Of a stretch of DNA of 64,000 nt, positions 1 through 11,028 are shown piece after piece; within the stretch, counting starts at the first letter, position 1; each line of letters begins with the position of its first letter. A program made the position numbers and the translations under genes. The stretch spans positions 3,967,501-4,031,500 of the forward strand of contig NZ_CP016162.1 of assembly GCF_001941865.1 (NCBI RefSeq). Reading direction: 5' to 3'. The notes under the pieces are model-generated. The model did no database searches. It was not told the DNA's origin and worked only from the letters and a program-made list of their open reading frames with translations. Source of the DNA: Pseudomonas alcaliphila JAB1 (lineage in GTDB: Bacteria > Pseudomonadota > Gammaproteobacteria > Pseudomonadales > Pseudomonadaceae).

Positions 1-2
1 AT

Positions 3-1202
<1,200 letters not shown>

Positions 1203-1209
1203 TGCCCCT

Positions 1210-1234
1210 GTAGCCCGGACGCAGTCCGGGCTAC
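1210..1234. repeat. Short palindrome after pepA
   Basis: Perfect 11-bp inverted repeat (GTAGCCCGGAC / GTCCGGGCTAC) with a 3-nt loop, 7 bases after the pepA stop. It belongs to the same family as the copies at 15354-15413 and 31529-31549. There is no T-run, so it is more likely an intergenic palindromic repeat or mRNA 3'-end stabiliser than a classical terminator. Confidence 0.8.
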
Positions 1235-1243
1235 GATGGATAC

Positions 1244-1311
1244 CGTAGGAGCGAGCTCTGCTCGCGAAGCTTTTGTATTGCCAAGGTTCGCGAGCAGAGC
1301 TCGCTCCTACG
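1244..1311. repeat. REP-like inverted repeat, GTAGGAGC family
   Basis: Perfect 25-bp inverted repeat (arms 1244-1268 and 1287-1311) around an 18-nt spacer. The arms match the element at 10889-10974 base for base over 24 bp, so this is a dispersed family and not a gene-specific terminator. It lies between pepA and holC. Confidence 0.85.
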
Positions 1312-1339
1312 GCCGCCCTTCAATGTCGAAAATCTCCTG

Positions 1340-1759
1340 ATGCCCAGAATCGAGTTCTACGTTCTCTCCTCCAACGACGCCGTGGGCCGCCTGCGTGCGG
1401 CCTGCCAACTGGCGCTCAAGGCCTGGAGCGCCGGCCTGCCGGTGTTCGTTCGCGGTAGCGACGAGGCGCAGTGCGGTGAACTCGACGAACTGCTGTGGAC
1501 GTTCAAAGCCGAACGTTTCGTGCCTCATGATCTGCATCGCGATGCGCCGCTGTCGCCCGTGGTGCTGGGCATCGACGAAGTGCCCAGTGCCGAGCAAGGC
1601 GTGCTGATCAACCTCGGCAGCAGCCTGTCGCCGCATGTCGAGCGCTTTTCCCGCATCATCGAGATCGTCAATCAGCAGCCTGAACTGCTCAACGCCTGTC
1701 GCGAGAATTTCCGTACTTATCGCCAGCGCGGGTATGATCCGCAACGCGTCGAACTTTAG
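1340..1759 (+). CDS. holC: DNA polymerase III subunit chi
   Basis: 139-aa protein matching HolC, the clamp-loader-associated chi subunit that links the polymerase III holoenzyme to SSB. It opens MPRIEFYVLSS and has the family's small alpha/beta fold length (about 140 aa). The ATG at 1340 has only a poor Shine-Dalgarno sequence but gives the family N-terminus. It sits between pepA and a small hypothetical upstream of valS, the conserved Pseudomonas order. Identification rests on the N-terminal pattern, the size and this synteny. Confidence 0.93.
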   Translation: MPRIEFYVLSSNDAVGRLRAACQLALKAWSAGLPVFVRGSDEAQCGELDELLWTFKAERFVPHDLHRDAPLSPVVLGIDEVPSAEQGVLINLGSSLSPHVERFSRIIEIVNQQPELLNACRENFRTYRQRGYDPQRVEL

Positions 1760-1819
1760 TGTCCGTGTACGCTCACAACACAAGTCACTCCAGCCCTTTT
1801 TCTCGCTGCACCGATGATC

Positions 1820-2248
1820 ATGGACACCCCCAAGCCTCCGCAAAAACCTGCTCAACTGCTGCACGACCTGGAGTCGATTCGCGAGCTGCTGGGCGATAAC
1901 GGCAGTGAACCACCGCTGCTGATCGACTCGCTGGACCCGGACAGCATTCCGGTGCTGTCCGATATCGTCAGCGCGCCGCCTGGCCCGCCGCCGCCCTTCC
2001 ATGCAACGCCGACGCCCAAACCGACACCAGCACCGCAGCCTACGCCGGCGCCAAGCGTGCTGCGCGAGCGCATCGAGCCACGCCTGCATGACAGCGCCCG
2101 CGATCTGCAACACCTCAATGCCGAGCTGCGCGCCGCCGCCCAGTTGATCCTGCAGGACGTGATCGACGATTTCGTGCCGCAGATCGAGGCCGAACTCAAG
2201 CGCCGCCTCGAAGCCCGCCTGCCGCGCCTGCTGCCGCCGCGCAAGTAA
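1820..2248 (+). CDS. Proline-rich hypothetical protein of the holC-valS locus
   Basis: About 142 aa. Residues 1-45 are acidic and may be helical ([15 protein letters not shown]), a Pro/Ala/Thr-rich linker follows ([14 protein letters not shown]), and the C-terminal ~60 residues form a charged amphipathic helix ([20 protein letters not shown]). No catalytic motif, signal peptide or membrane segment is visible. It is the counterpart of the uncharacterised gene found between holC and valS in other pseudomonads (PA3833 position). An ATG at 1814 is an alternative start two codons upstream. Function unknown; the pattern suggests an adaptor or scaffold, which is inference. Confidence 0.8.
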   Translation: MDTPKPPQKPAQLLHDLESIRELLGDNGSEPPLLIDSLDPDSIPVLSDIVSAPPGPPPPFHATPTPKPTPAPQPTPAPSVLRERIEPRLHDSARDLQHLNAELRAAAQLILQDVIDDFVPQIEAELKRRLEARLPRLLPPRK

Positions 2249-2261
2249 TCCCCTGCCTCGC

Positions 2262-2330
2262 AGGAGCCCCGCCCCGGGGCGAATGCTTGACAGCAAAGAG
2301 CAAAAGCTTCGCCCCGAGGCGGGGCTCCTA
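2262..2330. repeat. REP-like inverted repeat, GGAGCCCCGCC family
   Basis: Imperfect ~22-bp inverted repeat (arms about 2262-2283 and 2308-2330) just after the stop of the hypothetical gene. It resembles the hairpins in the triplicated block at 44113-44550. Confidence 0.75.
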
Positions 2331-2359
2331 CAAAAACTGGACGCGGTCTGCCATTTCCC

Positions 2360-2412
2360 GTAGGGCGGGTGCAACCCGCCACACCACGGATGGCGGGTTG
2401 CACCCGCCCTAC
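2360..2412. repeat. Perfect 22-bp inverted repeat upstream of valS
   Basis: Arms 2360-2381 and 2391-2412 are exact reverse complements with a 9-nt loop. It is GC-rich and has no T-run. It lies 80 bases before the valS start, so it is part of the intergenic repeat load or of the valS leader. Confidence 0.8.
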
Positions 2413-2493
2413 AGCTCAAGGCTTATGGCTTGGCGTTCAGAAGCGGTATACTTGTCGGCTTTTCCGATCAGCCGTCAAAGGGTCCCGCCGCGC

Positions 2494-5325
2494 ATGGACA
2501 AGACCTACCAGCCGCACGCCATTGAAACCGCCCTGTACCAGAACTGGGAAGCCAAGGGCTACTTCGCCCCGCAAGGCTCGGGCGAGCCGTACACCATCAT
2601 GATCCCGCCGCCGAACGTCACCGGCAGCCTGCACATGGGCCACGGTTTCAACAACTCGATCATGGATGCGCTGATCCGCTTCCGCCGCATGCAGGGCCGC
2701 AACACCCTGTGGCAGCCGGGTACCGACCATGCGGGCATCGCCACGCAGATGGTGGTCGAGCGCCAGCTTGCTGCTGAAGGTATCGGCCGCCATGACCTGG
2801 GCCGCGAGAAATTCCTGGAGAAAGTCTGGGAGTGGAAGGAGCAGTCCGGCGGCACCATCACCCGGCAGATTCGCCGCCTGGGCAGCTCGGTGGACTGGTC
2901 GCGCGAGCGTTTCACCATGGACGACGGCCTGTCCGAGGCAGTGAAAGAAGCCTTCGTACGCCTGCATGAAGACGGCCTGATCTATCGCGGCAAGCGCCTG
3001 GTCAACTGGGACACCAAGTTCCACACCGCCATCTCCGACCTGGAAGTGGAAAACCACGACGAGAAAGGCTCGCTGTGGAACCTGCGCTACCCGCTGGCCG
3101 ACGGCAAGAAAACCGCTGAAGGCAATGATTATCTGATCGTCGCCACCACCCGCCCGGAAACCATGCTCGGCGACAGCGCCGTGGCCGTGCACCCGGAAGA
3201 CGAGCGCTACAAGGCGCTGATCGGCAGCTTCGTCGAACTGCCGCTGCTGGGCCGTCGCATCCCGATCATCGCCGATGATTACTGCGACCCCGAGTTCGGC
3301 ACCGGCTGCGTGAAGATCACCCCGGCGCACGACTTCAATGACTACGAAGTGGGCAAACGCCACAACCTGCCGCTGATCAATATCTTCGACAAGAACGCCG
3401 CGGTGCTGACCACCGCTCAGGTGTTCAACCTCGACGGTAGCGTCAACGAACAGATCGAAGCGAACATTCCGGCGCAGTTCGCCGGCCTCGACCGCTTCGT
3501 CGCACGCAAGCAGATCGTCGCCGCCTTCGAAGCCGCTGGCCTGCTGGAAAAGATCGAAGACCACGCCCTGAAAGTGCCGAAAGGCGACCGCTCCGGCACC
3601 GTCATCGAACCCTGGCTGACCGACCAGTGGTACGTCTCCACCAAGCCGCTGGCCGAGAAAGCCATCGCCGTGGTCGAGAGCGGTGAAATCCAGTTCGTGC
3701 CCAAGCAGTACGAGAACATGTACTTCAGCTGGATGCGTGACATCCAGGACTGGTGCATCAGCCGTCAGCTCTGGTGGGGCCACCGCATTCCGGCCTGGTA
3801 CGACGATGCCGGCAACGTTTACGTTGGCCGCGACGAAGCGGAAGTCCGCGCCAAGCACAACCTCGGCGATGCCAACCTGCGCCAGGACGAAGACGTGCTG
3901 GACACCTGGTTCAGCTCCGGCCTGTGGACCTTCTCCACCCTTGGCTGGCCGCAGCAGACCGATTACCTCAAGACCTTCCACCCCACCGACGTGCTGGTCA
4001 CTGGCTTCGACATCATCTTCTTCTGGGTCGCCCGGATGATCATGCTGTCGACCCACCTGACCGGGCAGATTCCGTTCAAGACCGTCTACGTGCACGGCCT
4101 GGTGCGCGATGGTCAGGGTCAGAAGATGTCCAAGTCCAAGGGCAACGTGCTCGACCCGCTGGACATCGTCGACGGCATCGACCTCGAATCCCTGGTGGCC
4201 AAGCGCACCAGCGGCATGATGCAGCCCAAGCTGGCCGAGAAGATCGCCAAGCAGACCCGCGCCGAATTCCCCGACGGCATCGCCGCCTACGGCACCGACG
4301 CCCTGCGCTTCACCAACCTGGCGCTGGCCTCCACTGGTCGCGACATCAAGTTCGACATGGGCCGCGTCGAGGGTTACCGCAACTTCTGCAACAAGCTGTG
4401 GAACGCCGCCAACTTCGTTATCGAGAACACCGATGACAAGGACACCGGCATCAATGGTGAACCAGTCGAGCTGTCCCCGGTGGATCGCTGGATCATCTCC
4501 GCCCTGCAGCGCACCGAGGCTGACGTGACCCGCCACCTCGACGCCTTCCGCTTCGACCTGGCCGCGCAAACCCTGTACGAGTTCATCTGGGACGAGTACT
4601 GCGCCTGGTATCTGGAGCTGGTCAAGCCGGTGCTGTGGGACGAAAACGCGCCCATCGAGCGCCAGCGCGGCACCCGCCGCACCCTGGTGCGCGTGCTGGA
4701 AGTGATACTGCGCCTGGCTCACCCGTTCATGCCCTTCATCACCGAAGAAATCTGGCAGCGCATCAAGGCCCAGGCCGGCGTCAGCGGCGAGACACTGATG
4801 CTGCAACCCTGGCCGGTGGCCAATGAGAGCCGCATCGACGCCGCCGCCGAAGGTGACATCGAGTGGGTCAAGCAACTGATGCTCGGCGTGCGCCAGATCC
4901 GTGGCGAGATGAAGATCTCCATGGCCAAACGCATCGACATCATCGTTGCCAACGCCAGTGCCGAAGACCTGCGCCGCCTGGCCGACTTCGAGCCGCTGCT
5001 GAACAAGCTGGCCAAGCTGGAGTCGGTGCGTGTGCTGGCTGCCGGTGAAGAAGCGCCGATGTCCGCCACCACGCTGGTCGGTGAAATGGAAGTGCTGGTG
5101 CCGATGGCCGGGCTGATCGACAAGGACGCCGAACTGGCGCGCCTGGACAAGGAAATCGGCCGTCTGCAAGGCGAAGTACAACGCGTCGGCGGCAAGCTGA
5201 GCAACCAGGGCTTCGTCGCCAAGGCCCCGGCTGAAGTACTGGACAAGGAACGCACCAAACTGGCCGAGGCCGAACAGGCCCTGGCCAAGATGGTCGAGCA
5301 GCGCGGCAAGATCGCCGCACTCTGA
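2494..5325 (+). CDS. valS: Valyl-tRNA synthetase
   Basis: 943-aa class I aminoacyl-tRNA synthetase that charges tRNA-Val and edits misactivated threonine. The HIGH-type motif is HMGH at residues 47-50 and the KMSKS loop is at 544-548. The C-terminal ~70 residues form the heptad-rich coiled coil typical of ValS ([19 protein letters not shown]). The frame is open upstream to 2287, but the ATG at 2494 ([11 protein letters not shown]) gives the family N-terminus and usual length (~950 aa in P. aeruginosa); the upstream extension translates the palindromic repeat. A rho-independent terminator follows the stop. Confidence 0.98.
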   Translation: MDKTYQPHAIETALYQNWEAKGYFAPQGSGEPYTIMIPPPNVTGSLHMGHGFNNSIMDALIRFRRMQGRNTLWQPGTDHAGIATQMVVERQLAAEGIGRHDLGREKFLEKVWEWKEQSGGTITRQIRRLGSSVDWSRERFTMDDGLSEAVKEAFVRLHEDGLIYRGKRLVNWDTKFHTAISDLEVENHDEKGSLWNLRYPLADGKKTAEGNDYLIVATTRPETMLGDSAVAVHPEDERYKALIGSFVELPLLGRRIPIIADDYCDPEFGTGCVKITPAHDFNDYEVGKRHNLPLINIFDKNAAVLTTAQVFNLDGSVNEQIEANIPAQFAGLDRFVARKQIVAAFEAAGLLEKIEDHALKVPKGDRSGTVIEPWLTDQWYVSTKPLAEKAIAVVESGEIQFVPKQYENMYFSWMRDIQDWCISRQLWWGHRIPAWYDDAGNVYVGRDEAEVRAKHNLGDANLRQDEDVLDTWFSSGLWTFSTLGWPQQTDYLKTFHPTDVLVTGFDIIFFWVARMIMLSTHLTGQIPFKTVYVHGLVRDGQGQKMSKSKGNVLDPLDIVDGIDLESLVAKRTSGMMQPKLAEKIAKQTRAEFPDGIAAYGTDALRFTNLALASTGRDIKFDMGRVEGYRNFCNKLWNAANFVIENTDDKDTGINGEPVELSPVDRWIISALQRTEADVTRHLDAFRFDLAAQTLYEFIWDEYCAWYLELVKPVLWDENAPIERQRGTRRTLVRVLEVILRLAHPFMPFITEEIWQRIKAQAGVSGETLMLQPWPVANESRIDAAAEGDIEWVKQLMLGVRQIRGEMKISMAKRIDIIVANASAEDLRRLADFEPLLNKLAKLESVRVLAAGEEAPMSATTLVGEMEVLVPMAGLIDKDAELARLDKEIGRLQGEVQRVGGKLSNQGFVAKAPAEVLDKERTKLAEAEQALAKMVEQRGKIAAL

Positions 5326-5345
5326 TCACCGCGCGACACCCACAG

Positions 5346-5379
5346 ACCCGCGCCCCAACCGGCGCGGGTTTGTTTTTTT
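5346..5379 (+). terminator. Rho-independent terminator of valS
   Basis: GC-rich 9-bp stem (ACCCGCGCC / GGCGCGGGT) with a 6-nt loop, followed by TTGTTTTTTT, 20 bases after the valS stop. Confidence 0.92.
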
Positions 5380-5543
5380 GGGAAGGGCATCAGCCCAGCT
5401 CGTAGGGTGGGCTTCAGCCCACAATCGGTACTGCGCCTCAACTGAGCCGCCCTCGCAAAGCCCGTCCAACAACAGGCTTGGCCTTTTCATAAGAGCGCCT
5501 TCCCGGCCTCTACCCCTTGTTTGATCGATCTCCCGGAACACCC

Positions 5544-6974
5544 ATGACTGCCCGCTCCCCTTCCCTGCTCGACGCCTTGCTGCCAATTGGCGTGCTCGTC
5601 GTGCTGCTCAGCCTCTCCGTTTACCTGTTCGGCGACAGCTCCTCCAGCGGCCCGAACCAGATCGCCCTGATGAGCGCCGCCTTCGTCGCCGGCCTGGTTG
5701 GCCTGAAGAACGGCCTGCGCTGGGCCGAGATCGAGGAAGGCATACTCGCTGGCATCCATATGGCGATGAAGGCCAACCTGATTCTGCTGGCGGTCGGCGC
5801 GCTGATCGGCACCTGGATTCTCGCCGGCACGGTGCCGACCATGATCTGGCTGGGCCTGAAGCTGATCAGCGCCGAGTACTTCTACCTCACCAGTTGCCTG
5901 ATCTGCGCGCTCACCGCGCTGTCGATCGGCAGCTCGTGGACGGTGGCCGGTACCCTCGGCATCGGCCTGATGGGCGTGGCGGCCGGGTTGGGCCTGGACC
6001 CGGCGATCACCGCCGGAGCGATCATTTCCGGCGCCTACTTCGGCGACAAGCTGTCACCACTGTCGGACACCACCAACCTGGCCCCGGCCGCTGCCGGCGC
6101 CGAGCTGTTCGCGCATATCCGCAACATGCTGCGCACCACGCTGCCGGCGCTGCTGATCGCCCTGGCGATCTTCTTCGCCCTCGGCCAGCAGGCCAGCGCC
6201 GAGCACGACAGCGGGCGTATCGCCGAGGTGCTGAGCGCGCTGGAGGCACAGTTCAACCTCGGCTGGCACCTGCTGCTGCCGGTAGCCTTCCTGCTGCTGC
6301 TCGCGGTGCGCCAGTGGGCCGCCTTCCCGGCGGTGTTTCTCGCCGCCCTGCTCGGGGCGGTGTTCGCCGTGGTGTTCCAGCCGGAGGTGATGGCGCGTCT
6401 GGCCGATCCACACGCTGGCGCCCTGGCGCCGCTGAAGACGGTATGGAGCGCGCTGTTCGCCGGCTACGAGTCAGCCAGCGGCAACGCCGAGCTGGACGGC
6501 CTGCTGTCCAAGGGCGGCATGGCCAGCATGCTCACCACGGTGTGGCTGATCATCTGCGCCATGTGCTTCGGCGGCGTGCTGGAGCGCCTTGGCCTGCTGC
6601 AACGCCTGCTACAAAGCGCGCTACGCCTGGTGCGCAGCGACAGCGGCCTGGTCGCCAGCACCATCACCACCACCATCGGTACCAACATCATCACTGCCGA
6701 CCAGTACATCGCCCTGGTGCTGCCCGGGCGCATGTACCGTGCCGAATACGAGAAACGCGGCCTGGCGCCGACCAATCTGTCGCGCGCGCTGGAAGACGGC
6801 GGCACCCTGACCTCGGTGCTGGTGCCGTGGAACACCTGCGGCGCCTATATGGCCGCGACTCTCGGCGTCGCCACCCTGAGCTACCTGCCGTACTGCTTCT
6901 TCAACCTGATCATGCCGGTACTGGCCATCGCCCTCGCCTACCTGCTGCCACCCAAGCCGCAGACTGCCGCGTGA
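5544..6974 (+). CDS. NhaC-family Na+/H+ antiporter
   Basis: About 476 aa and very hydrophobic, with roughly a dozen predicted membrane spans. Inner-membrane NhaC-type sodium/proton antiporter (IT superfamily). Family-like stretches include SIGSSWTVAGTLGIGL and GAYFGDKLSPLSDTTNLAP, the conserved GD(K)xSPLSDTT motif of NhaC proteins, and a second internal-repeat copy around GTNIITADQYIA. The ATG at 5544 is preferred over an upstream in-frame start at 5517 because GGAA lies 6 bases before it. A second antiporter, NhaD-like, follows after 180 bp. Expected role: pH and sodium homeostasis. Exact substrate cannot be read from sequence. Confidence 0.9.
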   Translation: MTARSPSLLDALLPIGVLVVLLSLSVYLFGDSSSSGPNQIALMSAAFVAGLVGLKNGLRWAEIEEGILAGIHMAMKANLILLAVGALIGTWILAGTVPTMIWLGLKLISAEYFYLTSCLICALTALSIGSSWTVAGTLGIGLMGVAAGLGLDPAITAGAIISGAYFGDKLSPLSDTTNLAPAAAGAELFAHIRNMLRTTLPALLIALAIFFALGQQASAEHDSGRIAEVLSALEAQFNLGWHLLLPVAFLLLLAVRQWAAFPAVFLAALLGAVFAVVFQPEVMARLADPHAGALAPLKTVWSALFAGYESASGNAELDGLLSKGGMASMLTTVWLIICAMCFGGVLERLGLLQRLLQSALRLVRSDSGLVASTITTTIGTNIITADQYIALVLPGRMYRAEYEKRGLAPTNLSRALEDGGTLTSVLVPWNTCGAYMAATLGVATLSYLPYCFFNLIMPVLAIALAYLLPPKPQTAA

Positions 6975-7155
6975 TCCGTTTCGGGCCGGCCAGTGCACCG
7001 GCTCGAACTCCTCATTAGGTAGCAAAGCGCTCATCTCTTTGCTCTTTTCGCTATAAAAACCTTCCCTTTTTCCAATTGTTTCAGGCATCTTCACCCGCCT
7101 GGCAGCCCCCCTCCGGCACGTCCCAACCAATAAGAATCAGAACGGAACTCCGAAC

Positions 7156-8532
7156 ATGTATGCGTTGATGGCACTCGTCTTCGTCCTCGGCTACCTGTGC
7201 ATCGCACTCGAGCACCCGTTAAAGATCGACAAGGCAGCGTCTGCACTGCTCACGGCCGTGATCGCCTGGACCCTGCTGGTTCTTGGCGCCGACAACATCC
7301 TGCCATTGCTCGGCACCGGTACGGCCGGCGCCAGCACCAACTCCCATCATGTGGTCGAGGAACTGCGCCACCACCTCGGCGAGATCTCCGAGATCCTGTT
7401 CTTCCTCATGGGCGCGATGACCATCGTCGAGCTGATCGACGCCCATGAAGGTTTCAAAGTCATCACCGACCGCATCCGCACTCACAAACGCGTGCATCTG
7501 CTGTGGCTGGTGGGGTTGATCACCTTCTTCCTGTCCGCCGCTTTGGACAATCTGGCCACTACCATTGTGATGATCTCGCTGCTGCGCAAGCTGATCGCCG
7601 ACCGCCACGAGCGCTGGTTCTACGCCGGCATCGTGGTCATCGCCGCCAACGCCGGCGGCGCCTGGTCGCCAATTGGCGACGTCACCACCACCATGCTGTG
7701 GATCGGCAATCAGGTCACCGCCACCGGCATCATCACCAAGCTGTTCCTGCCCAGCCTGGTCTGCCTGCTGGTACCGCTGCTGATCATGAGCTTCCGCCTC
7801 AAGGGTGAAGTGGCCGAACCGCGCATCAAGGAGAGCGCCGAAAGCCGCCGCGACCCGACCACGCCCTTCGAGCGTAACCTGGTGTTCTGCCTGGGCCTCG
7901 GTGCGCTGATCTTCGTGCCGGTGTTCAAGACCATCACTCACCTGCCGCCATACATGGGCATCCTCTTCGGCCTCAGCCTGCTGTGGATCACCACCGAGAT
8001 CATCCACCGCAGCAAGAACAGCGAAGACAAGGATCCACTGTCGGTAGTGGGTGTATTGCGCCGTATCGACATCACCAGTGTGCTGTTCTTCCTCGGCATC
8101 CTGCTCGCGGTTTCCGCGCTGTCCAGCGCCGGTCACCTGATTCAGGTGGCGACGCTGCTCAAGGACAGCCTGGGCAACGTCTACAGCATCGCCATTTCCA
8201 TCGGCATGCTCTCGGCCGTGGTGGACAACGTGCCGATGGTCGCCGGTGCCATGAAAATGTACCCGCTGATCAGCCCCGAAGCCCTGGCCACGGCGGCCGC
8301 TGACGAGCTGCCATGGCTGCGCAACTTCGTGGTCGACGGCAACTTCTGGGAAATGCTTGCCTACTGCGCCGGCACCGGCGGCAGCTGCCTGATCATCGGC
8401 TCGGCTGCTGGCGTGGCCGCCATGGGTATGGAGAAGATCAACTTCATCTGGTACCTGAAGAAGATCAGCGGCCTGGCCTTCATCGGCTACCTGGCCGGTG
8501 CCGTCACCTATATGCTGATGTTCGCCGCCTGA
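7156..8532 (+). CDS. nhaD: NhaD-type Na+/H+ antiporter
   Basis: 458-aa inner-membrane antiporter. The N-terminus (LCIALEHPLKIDKAAS) and blocks such as LSAALDNLATTIVMISL and NAGGAWSPIGDVTTTMLWIG are characteristic of NhaD, which exports Na+ (and Li+) in exchange for H+ at alkaline pH. About 11-12 membrane spans are expected. A purine-rich stretch precedes the ATG. Its leader (6975-7155) is AT-rich with a poly-pyrimidine segment but shows no recognisable riboswitch. A MITE-like repeat follows the stop. NhaC and NhaD in tandem suggest a shared ion-homeostasis role. Confidence 0.93.
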   Translation: MYALMALVFVLGYLCIALEHPLKIDKAASALLTAVIAWTLLVLGADNILPLLGTGTAGASTNSHHVVEELRHHLGEISEILFFLMGAMTIVELIDAHEGFKVITDRIRTHKRVHLLWLVGLITFFLSAALDNLATTIVMISLLRKLIADRHERWFYAGIVVIAANAGGAWSPIGDVTTTMLWIGNQVTATGIITKLFLPSLVCLLVPLLIMSFRLKGEVAEPRIKESAESRRDPTTPFERNLVFCLGLGALIFVPVFKTITHLPPYMGILFGLSLLWITTEIIHRSKNSEDKDPLSVVGVLRRIDITSVLFFLGILLAVSALSSAGHLIQVATLLKDSLGNVYSIAISIGMLSAVVDNVPMVAGAMKMYPLISPEALATAAADELPWLRNFVVDGNFWEMLAYCAGTGGSCLIIGSAAGVAAMGMEKINFIWYLKKISGLAFIGYLAGAVTYMLMFAA

Positions 8533-8540
8533 TTGGATAA

Positions 8541-8680
8541 CAGGCCGTTGAAAAACGTAGGCGAGGCAGCCAGTGCAAGGCAAAAACAGGCGAAAAAGCG
8601 CAGTTTACGAGTTGTAAATGAGCATTTTGAGCCTGTTTTTAACGCAGCAATGGCAACGTAGGTAGTTTTTCAACAGCCTG
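8541..8680. repeat. MITE-like 140-bp intergenic element with terminal inverted repeats
   Basis: Terminal inverted repeats CAGGCCGTTGAAAAAC (8541-8556) and, read on the other strand, CAGGCTGTTGAAAAAC (ending at 8680), one mismatch in 16. Inside are nested palindromes: AAAACAGGC / GCCTGTTTT arms around 8583-8591 and 8631-8639, and TTTAC / GTAAA at the centre. No open frame. A diverged relative of its core lies at 47258-47345. Looks like a non-autonomous mobile repeat; no target-site duplication could be confirmed. Confidence 0.75.
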
Positions 8681-8712
8681 CTAAGGCGCTCGGATACGAA
8701 CAGGGAGTCACC

Positions 8713-9009
8713 ATGCAGACGAGCAAGACCCGCACCAGCTTCTACCGCCGCCTCTACGTGGCCTGGCTGATCGACAGCGGCCAGGCCGTCAGTGTGCCGG
8801 CACTGATGGACGCTACCGGCATGCCCAGGCGCACCGCGCAAGACACCCTGGCCGCCCTTTCCGAGCTGGATATCGACTGCCAATTCGAGCAGAGCGAGGG
8901 TGAACGCAACAACGCCGGCCACTACCAGATTCGCGACTGGGGCCCGATCGACAAACACTGGATCGCCGCCAACCTGCAGCAGATCAAGAACACGCTGGGT
9001 TATCCCTGA
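8713..9009 (+). CDS. Winged helix-turn-helix domain protein
   Basis: 98-aa cytoplasmic protein. The central segment (VPALMDATGMPRRTAQDTLAALSELDIDCQFEQ) reads as a helix-turn-helix plus recognition helix and wing, as in small MarR/ArsR-like DNA-binding proteins of pseudomonads. No ligand or metal-binding motif is obvious. It sits 31 bases upstream of the SLC13-TrkA_C permease on the same strand, so the two are probably cotranscribed. It may regulate that transporter, but this is inference; many such proteins are annotated only by fold. Confidence 0.8.
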   Translation: MQTSKTRTSFYRRLYVAWLIDSGQAVSVPALMDATGMPRRTAQDTLAALSELDIDCQFEQSEGERNNAGHYQIRDWGPIDKHWIAANLQQIKNTLGYP

Positions 9010-9039
9010 AATAATCGCTCCACACCTCTTGGAGCCGCC

Positions 9040-10869
9040 ATGAATCCCGACCTGCTCTGGGTGCTGGCCTTGCTGGCCGGCGCCGTCACCCTCTTCATCA
9101 TCGGCAAGCCACGCATGGACGTGGTCGCCTTGCTGGTGCTGGTCGCCCTGCCGCTGACCGGCGTACTCGACCTGCAACAGACCCTGGCCGGTTTCAGCGA
9201 CGCCAACGTCATCCTCATTGCCGCGCTGTTCGTCATCGGCGACGGCCTGGTGCGCACCGGCATCGCCTACCGCCTGGGCGACTGGCTGGTGACCAAGGCT
9301 GGTAGCAGCGAGACGCGCCTGCTGATTCTGCTGATGCTGGCGGTGGCCGGCCTGGGCTCGGTGATGAGCTCCACCGGTGTGGTGGCGATCTTCATCCCCG
9401 TGGTGCTCGGTGTAGCTGCGCGCCTGCGCATCGCCCCGGCGCGACTGATGATGCCACTGGCTTTCGCCGGGCTGATCAGCGGCATGCTGACGCTGGTCGC
9501 CACACCGCCGAACCTGGTGGTGCATGCCGAACTGCGCCGCGCCGGGCTGGATGGTTTTGGCTTTTTCGATCTCACGCCCATTGGCCTGGCAGTGCTGGTG
9601 CTCGGCATCGGCTACATGCTGATCGCCCGACGCTGGCTGGTGCGCAAGGACGCTGGTGAAGGGGGCGAGCCACCACGCCTGACCCTGGCCGACCTTGCCG
9701 AGCGCTATCGCCTGGGTGAACGCGAACGGCGCCTGCAGGTGCGCGCCGACTCGCCCCTGGCCAATCAGGTACTCAACGAGCTGCAACTGCGTCGTGATCA
9801 TGGCATCAACGTCATCGCCATCGAGCGCCGCCAGCGCCTGCGCACCCTGTTGCTGATGGCCAGCGGCAATACCCTGCTGGAACCGGGCGACGTGCTGCTG
9901 GTGGACATTGCCAGTCCCGCCATCGGCCTGCTCGGCAGCTACCAGGCGCTGGGGCTGGAACCCATGCCGCTGCCGCACTCGTATTTCAGCCTGCACGCCC
10001 ATGAACTGGGCCTTGCCGAAGTGGCGCTGCCGCCGGAGTCGCAACTGCCGGGCAAGACCATTCAGGAACTGGGCTTTCGTTCGCGGCACAAACTCAACGT
10101 AGTCGGCCTGCGCCGCCAAGGCCAGGCGCTGGAGGGCGTGCTGGTGGACGAAAAACTCAGGGCCTCCGACACCCTGCTGGTGGCCGGCGCCTGGCGCGAC
10201 ATTCACCGCCTGCAGGGGCTGAGCCGCGATTTCCTGGTGCTCAGCCTGCCGGCGGAAGTGGCCGAAGTTGCACCTGCCGCGCGCAAGGCGCCCTACGCCC
10301 TGCTCAGCCTGGCGGTAATGGTGCTACTGATGGTCAGCGGCCTGGTACCCAACGTGCAGGCCGCACTGATCGCCTGCCTGCTGATGGGCGCGTTTCGCTG
10401 CATCGACCTCGATAGCGCCTACCGCGCCATTCACTGGCCGACGCTGATCCTTATCGTCGGCATGCTGCCCTTCGCCCAGGCGCTGCAGCAGACTGGTGGC
10501 GTCGAGCTGGCCGTGCAGGGCCTGGTCGGCGGCCTCGGCGATGCCGGGCCACGACTGATCCTCGCCAGCCTGTTCGCCCTCACCGCGGTGATCGGCCTGT
10601 TCATTTCCAACACCGCCACGGCCGTGCTGATGGCCCCGGTGGCCATCGCCACAGCGCAGGCGCTGGATGTGTCGCCCCTGCCCTTCGCCATGACCGTGGC
10701 CCTGGCTGCCTCGGCCGCCTTCATGACGCCGATCTCCTCGCCGGTGAACACCCTGGTGCTGGGGCCCGGCCAATACCGCTTCGGCGACTTCGTGCGCATA
10801 GGCGTGCCCTTCACCCTGCTGGTGATGATGGTCAGCGTGGCGCTGGTGCCGCTGATCTTTCCGCTTTAA
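9040..10869 (+). CDS. SLC13-family permease with TrkA-C (RCK_C) domains
   Basis: 609 aa. An N-terminal membrane half (residues ~1-205), a soluble middle (~213-400) with two TrkA-C/RCK_C-like modules, and a C-terminal membrane half (~415-609). This split layout is typical of SLC13/CitT-like anion permeases with inserted regulatory RCK_C domains, often annotated as sodium/sulfate or dicarboxylate transporters. STGVVAIFIP in the first half and SNTATAVLMAP in the second are the paired family motifs. The substrate is not readable from sequence. RCK_C domains suggest gating by a nucleotide or ion ligand, as known for the family. It follows the winged-helix gene after 31 bp. Confidence 0.88.
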   Translation: MNPDLLWVLALLAGAVTLFIIGKPRMDVVALLVLVALPLTGVLDLQQTLAGFSDANVILIAALFVIGDGLVRTGIAYRLGDWLVTKAGSSETRLLILLMLAVAGLGSVMSSTGVVAIFIPVVLGVAARLRIAPARLMMPLAFAGLISGMLTLVATPPNLVVHAELRRAGLDGFGFFDLTPIGLAVLVLGIGYMLIARRWLVRKDAGEGGEPPRLTLADLAERYRLGERERRLQVRADSPLANQVLNELQLRRDHGINVIAIERRQRLRTLLLMASGNTLLEPGDVLLVDIASPAIGLLGSYQALGLEPMPLPHSYFSLHAHELGLAEVALPPESQLPGKTIQELGFRSRHKLNVVGLRRQGQALEGVLVDEKLRASDTLLVAGAWRDIHRLQGLSRDFLVLSLPAEVAEVAPAARKAPYALLSLAVMVLLMVSGLVPNVQAALIACLLMGAFRCIDLDSAYRAIHWPTLILIVGMLPFAQALQQTGGVELAVQGLVGGLGDAGPRLILASLFALTAVIGLFISNTATAVLMAPVAIATAQALDVSPLPFAMTVALAASAAFMTPISSPVNTLVLGPGQYRFGDFVRIGVPFTLLVMMVSVALVPLIFPL

Positions 10870-10888
10870 CGCGGGGGGATCGCCAAAC

Positions 10889-10974
10889 GTAGGAGCGAGC
10901 TCTGCTCGCGAAGCTTTTGCCGCTAGCCAGGTTCGCTGAAGGTCAACGAATTCGCGAGCAGAGCTCGCTCCTAC
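10889..10974. repeat. REP-like inverted repeat, GTAGGAGC family
   Basis: Perfect 24-bp arms (10889-10912 and 10951-10974), identical to the arms of the element at 1244-1311 but with a longer spacer. It lies between the SLC13 permease and rlmF. Confidence 0.85.
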
Positions 10975-11028
10975 AAAGCCCGGCCCGACTGTGGGAAAAT
11001 CCGCGCCCCAATCGCTAGATGCCCGTTC

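Noticed and set aside
2287..2493. Upstream extension of valS
   Set aside because: The open frame runs through a perfect palindromic repeat; the ATG at 2494 gives the family N-terminus.
2437..5181. Very long open frame (914 codons) opposite valS
   Set aside because: High-GC antisense frame with low-complexity content; valS has clear motifs on the other strand.
6975..7155. Na+ or Li+ riboswitch ahead of nhaD
   Set aside because: No conserved aptamer words were recognised.
8605..10206. Long minus-strand frame opposite the SLC13 permease
   Set aside because: Gln/His-rich shadow; the plus strand encodes a transporter with family motifs.
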